Source: an uncultured Collinsella sp. | Lineage (GTDB): Bacteria; Actinomycetota; Coriobacteriia; Coriobacteriales; Coriobacteriaceae | NCBI GenBank assembly: GCA_902494605.1 | Contig: CABUUG010000113.1 | Location: 1 to 6,102, forward strand | Reading direction: 5' to 3' | DNA length: 6,102 nucleotides | Shown here: one piece after another, positions 5,190-6,102 of the stretch | Position numbering within the stretch: the stretch's first letter is position 1 | Layout: every line of letters begins with the position of its first letter | Translations under genes and position numbers: made by a program | The notes under the pieces: model-generated | Database searches by the model: none | The model's input: only the letters and a program-made list of their open reading frames with translations | What the model was told of the DNA's origin: nothing

Positions 5190-6097
5190 TCGAAAGCACC
5201 TACCAGCTCGTTGATGTCCTTTACGCCCTGGGACTCGGCCCAGGCCTCGAGCTCATGCGCGATCTTGAGCGAAGCGCACGGATCGACGAAGTTGGCCATG
5301 CCGACCGACACGCAGGTGGCACCGGCCAGGATAAACTCAGCCGCATCCTCACCGGTCATGACACCGCCGACACCGTTGATGGGGATATCGACGGCCTGGG
5401 CAACCTCCCAGACCATGCGCACGGCGATGTGGTGGCACAGCGGGCCCGAAAGGCCGCCCTTGGGCTTGGCCACGCGGGACTTGCGGGTATGGACGTCGAT
5501 GGCCATGCCCTGAATGGAGTTGATGACCGAAAGGCCGTCGGCGCCGGCAGCCTCGAGGGCCTTGGCGATCTCGGCGACGTTGACCGGCGCCATCTTCACG
5601 AACAGCGGCTTATCGGTCACCTTGCGGCAGGCAGCCATAACGGATGAGGCGCCCTCGGGCGTAGAGCCCATGGCGGCACCGCCGGCGGCGATATTGGGGC
5701 AGCTCACGTTGATCTCGTAGCCGGCAGCCCAGGGGCACAGCTCGGCATACATCTCGAGCGCGCGGACAAACTCGTCAACGGAGTGGCCGGCAACCTGACA
5801 GATGACCTGGCAGCCGTCCTTGGAGAGCTGCTCGAGCCACGGACCGGACTCGCGAGCAAAGGCGGCCACGCCGGGGTTCTGAAGGCCCACGGAGTTGATC
5901 ATACCGCCGGGAATCTCGGCCATGCGGGGCGCGGGATTGCCGGGCCAGGGCTCGGCAGCGCAACCCTTGGTGGTGATGGCGCCCAGTTGGGAAACATCAA
6001 AGAAGTTCTGGAACTGCCAGCCGTAGCCAAAGGTACCGGCTGCGGTGTTGATGGGGTTTTGCATCTTGACGCCGCCGAAATCGACGGCCATGTTCAC
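5183..6097 (-). CDS. pyrD: Dihydroorotate dehydrogenase, class 1B catalytic subunit
   Basis: PyrD oxidises dihydroorotate to orotate on FMN. Class 1B enzymes pass electrons to NAD+ through an FeS/FAD partner, PyrK. The 304 residues form the FMN TIM barrel with K44 (TTKGC), NSVGLQNPG (68-76), and the NVSCPN loop (130-135), whose Cys133 is the catalytic base of class 1 (class 2 uses Ser). Further FMN or phosphate loops are NSIQG (193-197) and NGVGGVMTGEDA (241-252). Cytoplasmic; no membrane-binding N-terminal helix as in class 2. pyrK is not in the window and is expected just upstream. The start is uncertain: GTG 6097 and ATG 6091 are both possible, and the frame stays open to the edge at 6102, so a start outside the window cannot be excluded. 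The length already fits the family. The end overlaps pyrF by 7 bp. Confidence 0.95.
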   Translation of the reverse strand: MNMAVDFGGVKMQNPINTAAGTFGYGWQFQNFFDVSQLGAITTKGCAAEPWPGNPAPRMAEIPGGMINSVGLQNPGVAAFARESGPWLEQLSKDGCQVICQVAGHSVDEFVRALEMYAELCPWAAGYEINVSCPNIAAGGAAMGSTPEGASSVMAACRKVTDKPLFVKMAPVNVAEIAKALEAAGADGLSVINSIQGMAIDVHTRKSRVAKPKGGLSGPLCHHIAVRMVWEVAQAVDIPINGVGGVMTGEDAAEFILAGATCVSVGMANFVDPCASLKIAHELEAWAESQGVKDINELVGAFEC

Positions 6098-6102
6098 GGT
6101 AC

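Overview
The window is about 6.1 kb of GC-rich chromosome. Every convincing gene lies on the minus strand, so transcription runs from high to low coordinates. Three things point to an actinobacterium: a MihF-type (actinobacterial) integration host factor, the pyrF-mihF-gmk-rpoZ gene order, and the base composition. A class 1B PyrD, a rhodanese-less ThiI and a ComEA/ComEC pair make the Coriobacteriia (for example a Collinsella-like gut anaerobe) my best guess. The genus is an inference, not something the sequence proves.

Layout in the direction of transcription: (1) 6097-4473, pyrD and pyrF, the dihydroorotate dehydrogenase and OMP decarboxylase of UMP synthesis. They overlap by 7 bp and form the end of a pyrimidine operon that starts outside the window. 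(2) 4472-4234, a non-coding gap of about 240 bp. It holds a long stem-loop, an 18-bp-arm imperfect inverted repeat and candidate promoters on both strands. (3) 4233-1823, mihF, gmk, rpoZ and thiI. Junctions of 0, 5 and 0 nt suggest one operon. It joins a nucleoid protein, guanylate kinase, the RNA polymerase omega subunit and the tRNA 4-thiouridine synthetase, and closes with a perfect 13-bp hairpin terminator. (4) 1822-1610, a gap of about 210 bp holding that terminator and the candidate comEA promoter, which has a perfect 12-bp palindrome between its -35 and -10. (5) 1609-1, comEA and the N-terminal part of comEC, a DNA-uptake pair overlapping by ATGA. comEC runs off the left edge.

The genes are mostly housekeeping: pyrimidine synthesis (PyrD, PyrF), purine nucleotide phosphorylation (Gmk), transcription and nucleoid structure (RpoZ, MihF), tRNA modification (ThiI) and DNA uptake (ComEA, ComEC). 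I see no phage, transposon, CRISPR array, tRNA or rRNA, and no clear novel multi-gene system. The most interesting unexplained parts are the two intergenic regions. The pyrF-mihF gap could encode a plus-strand small RNA, and the comEA promoter carries an operator-like palindrome among repeated GGTTTTGG-type boxes.
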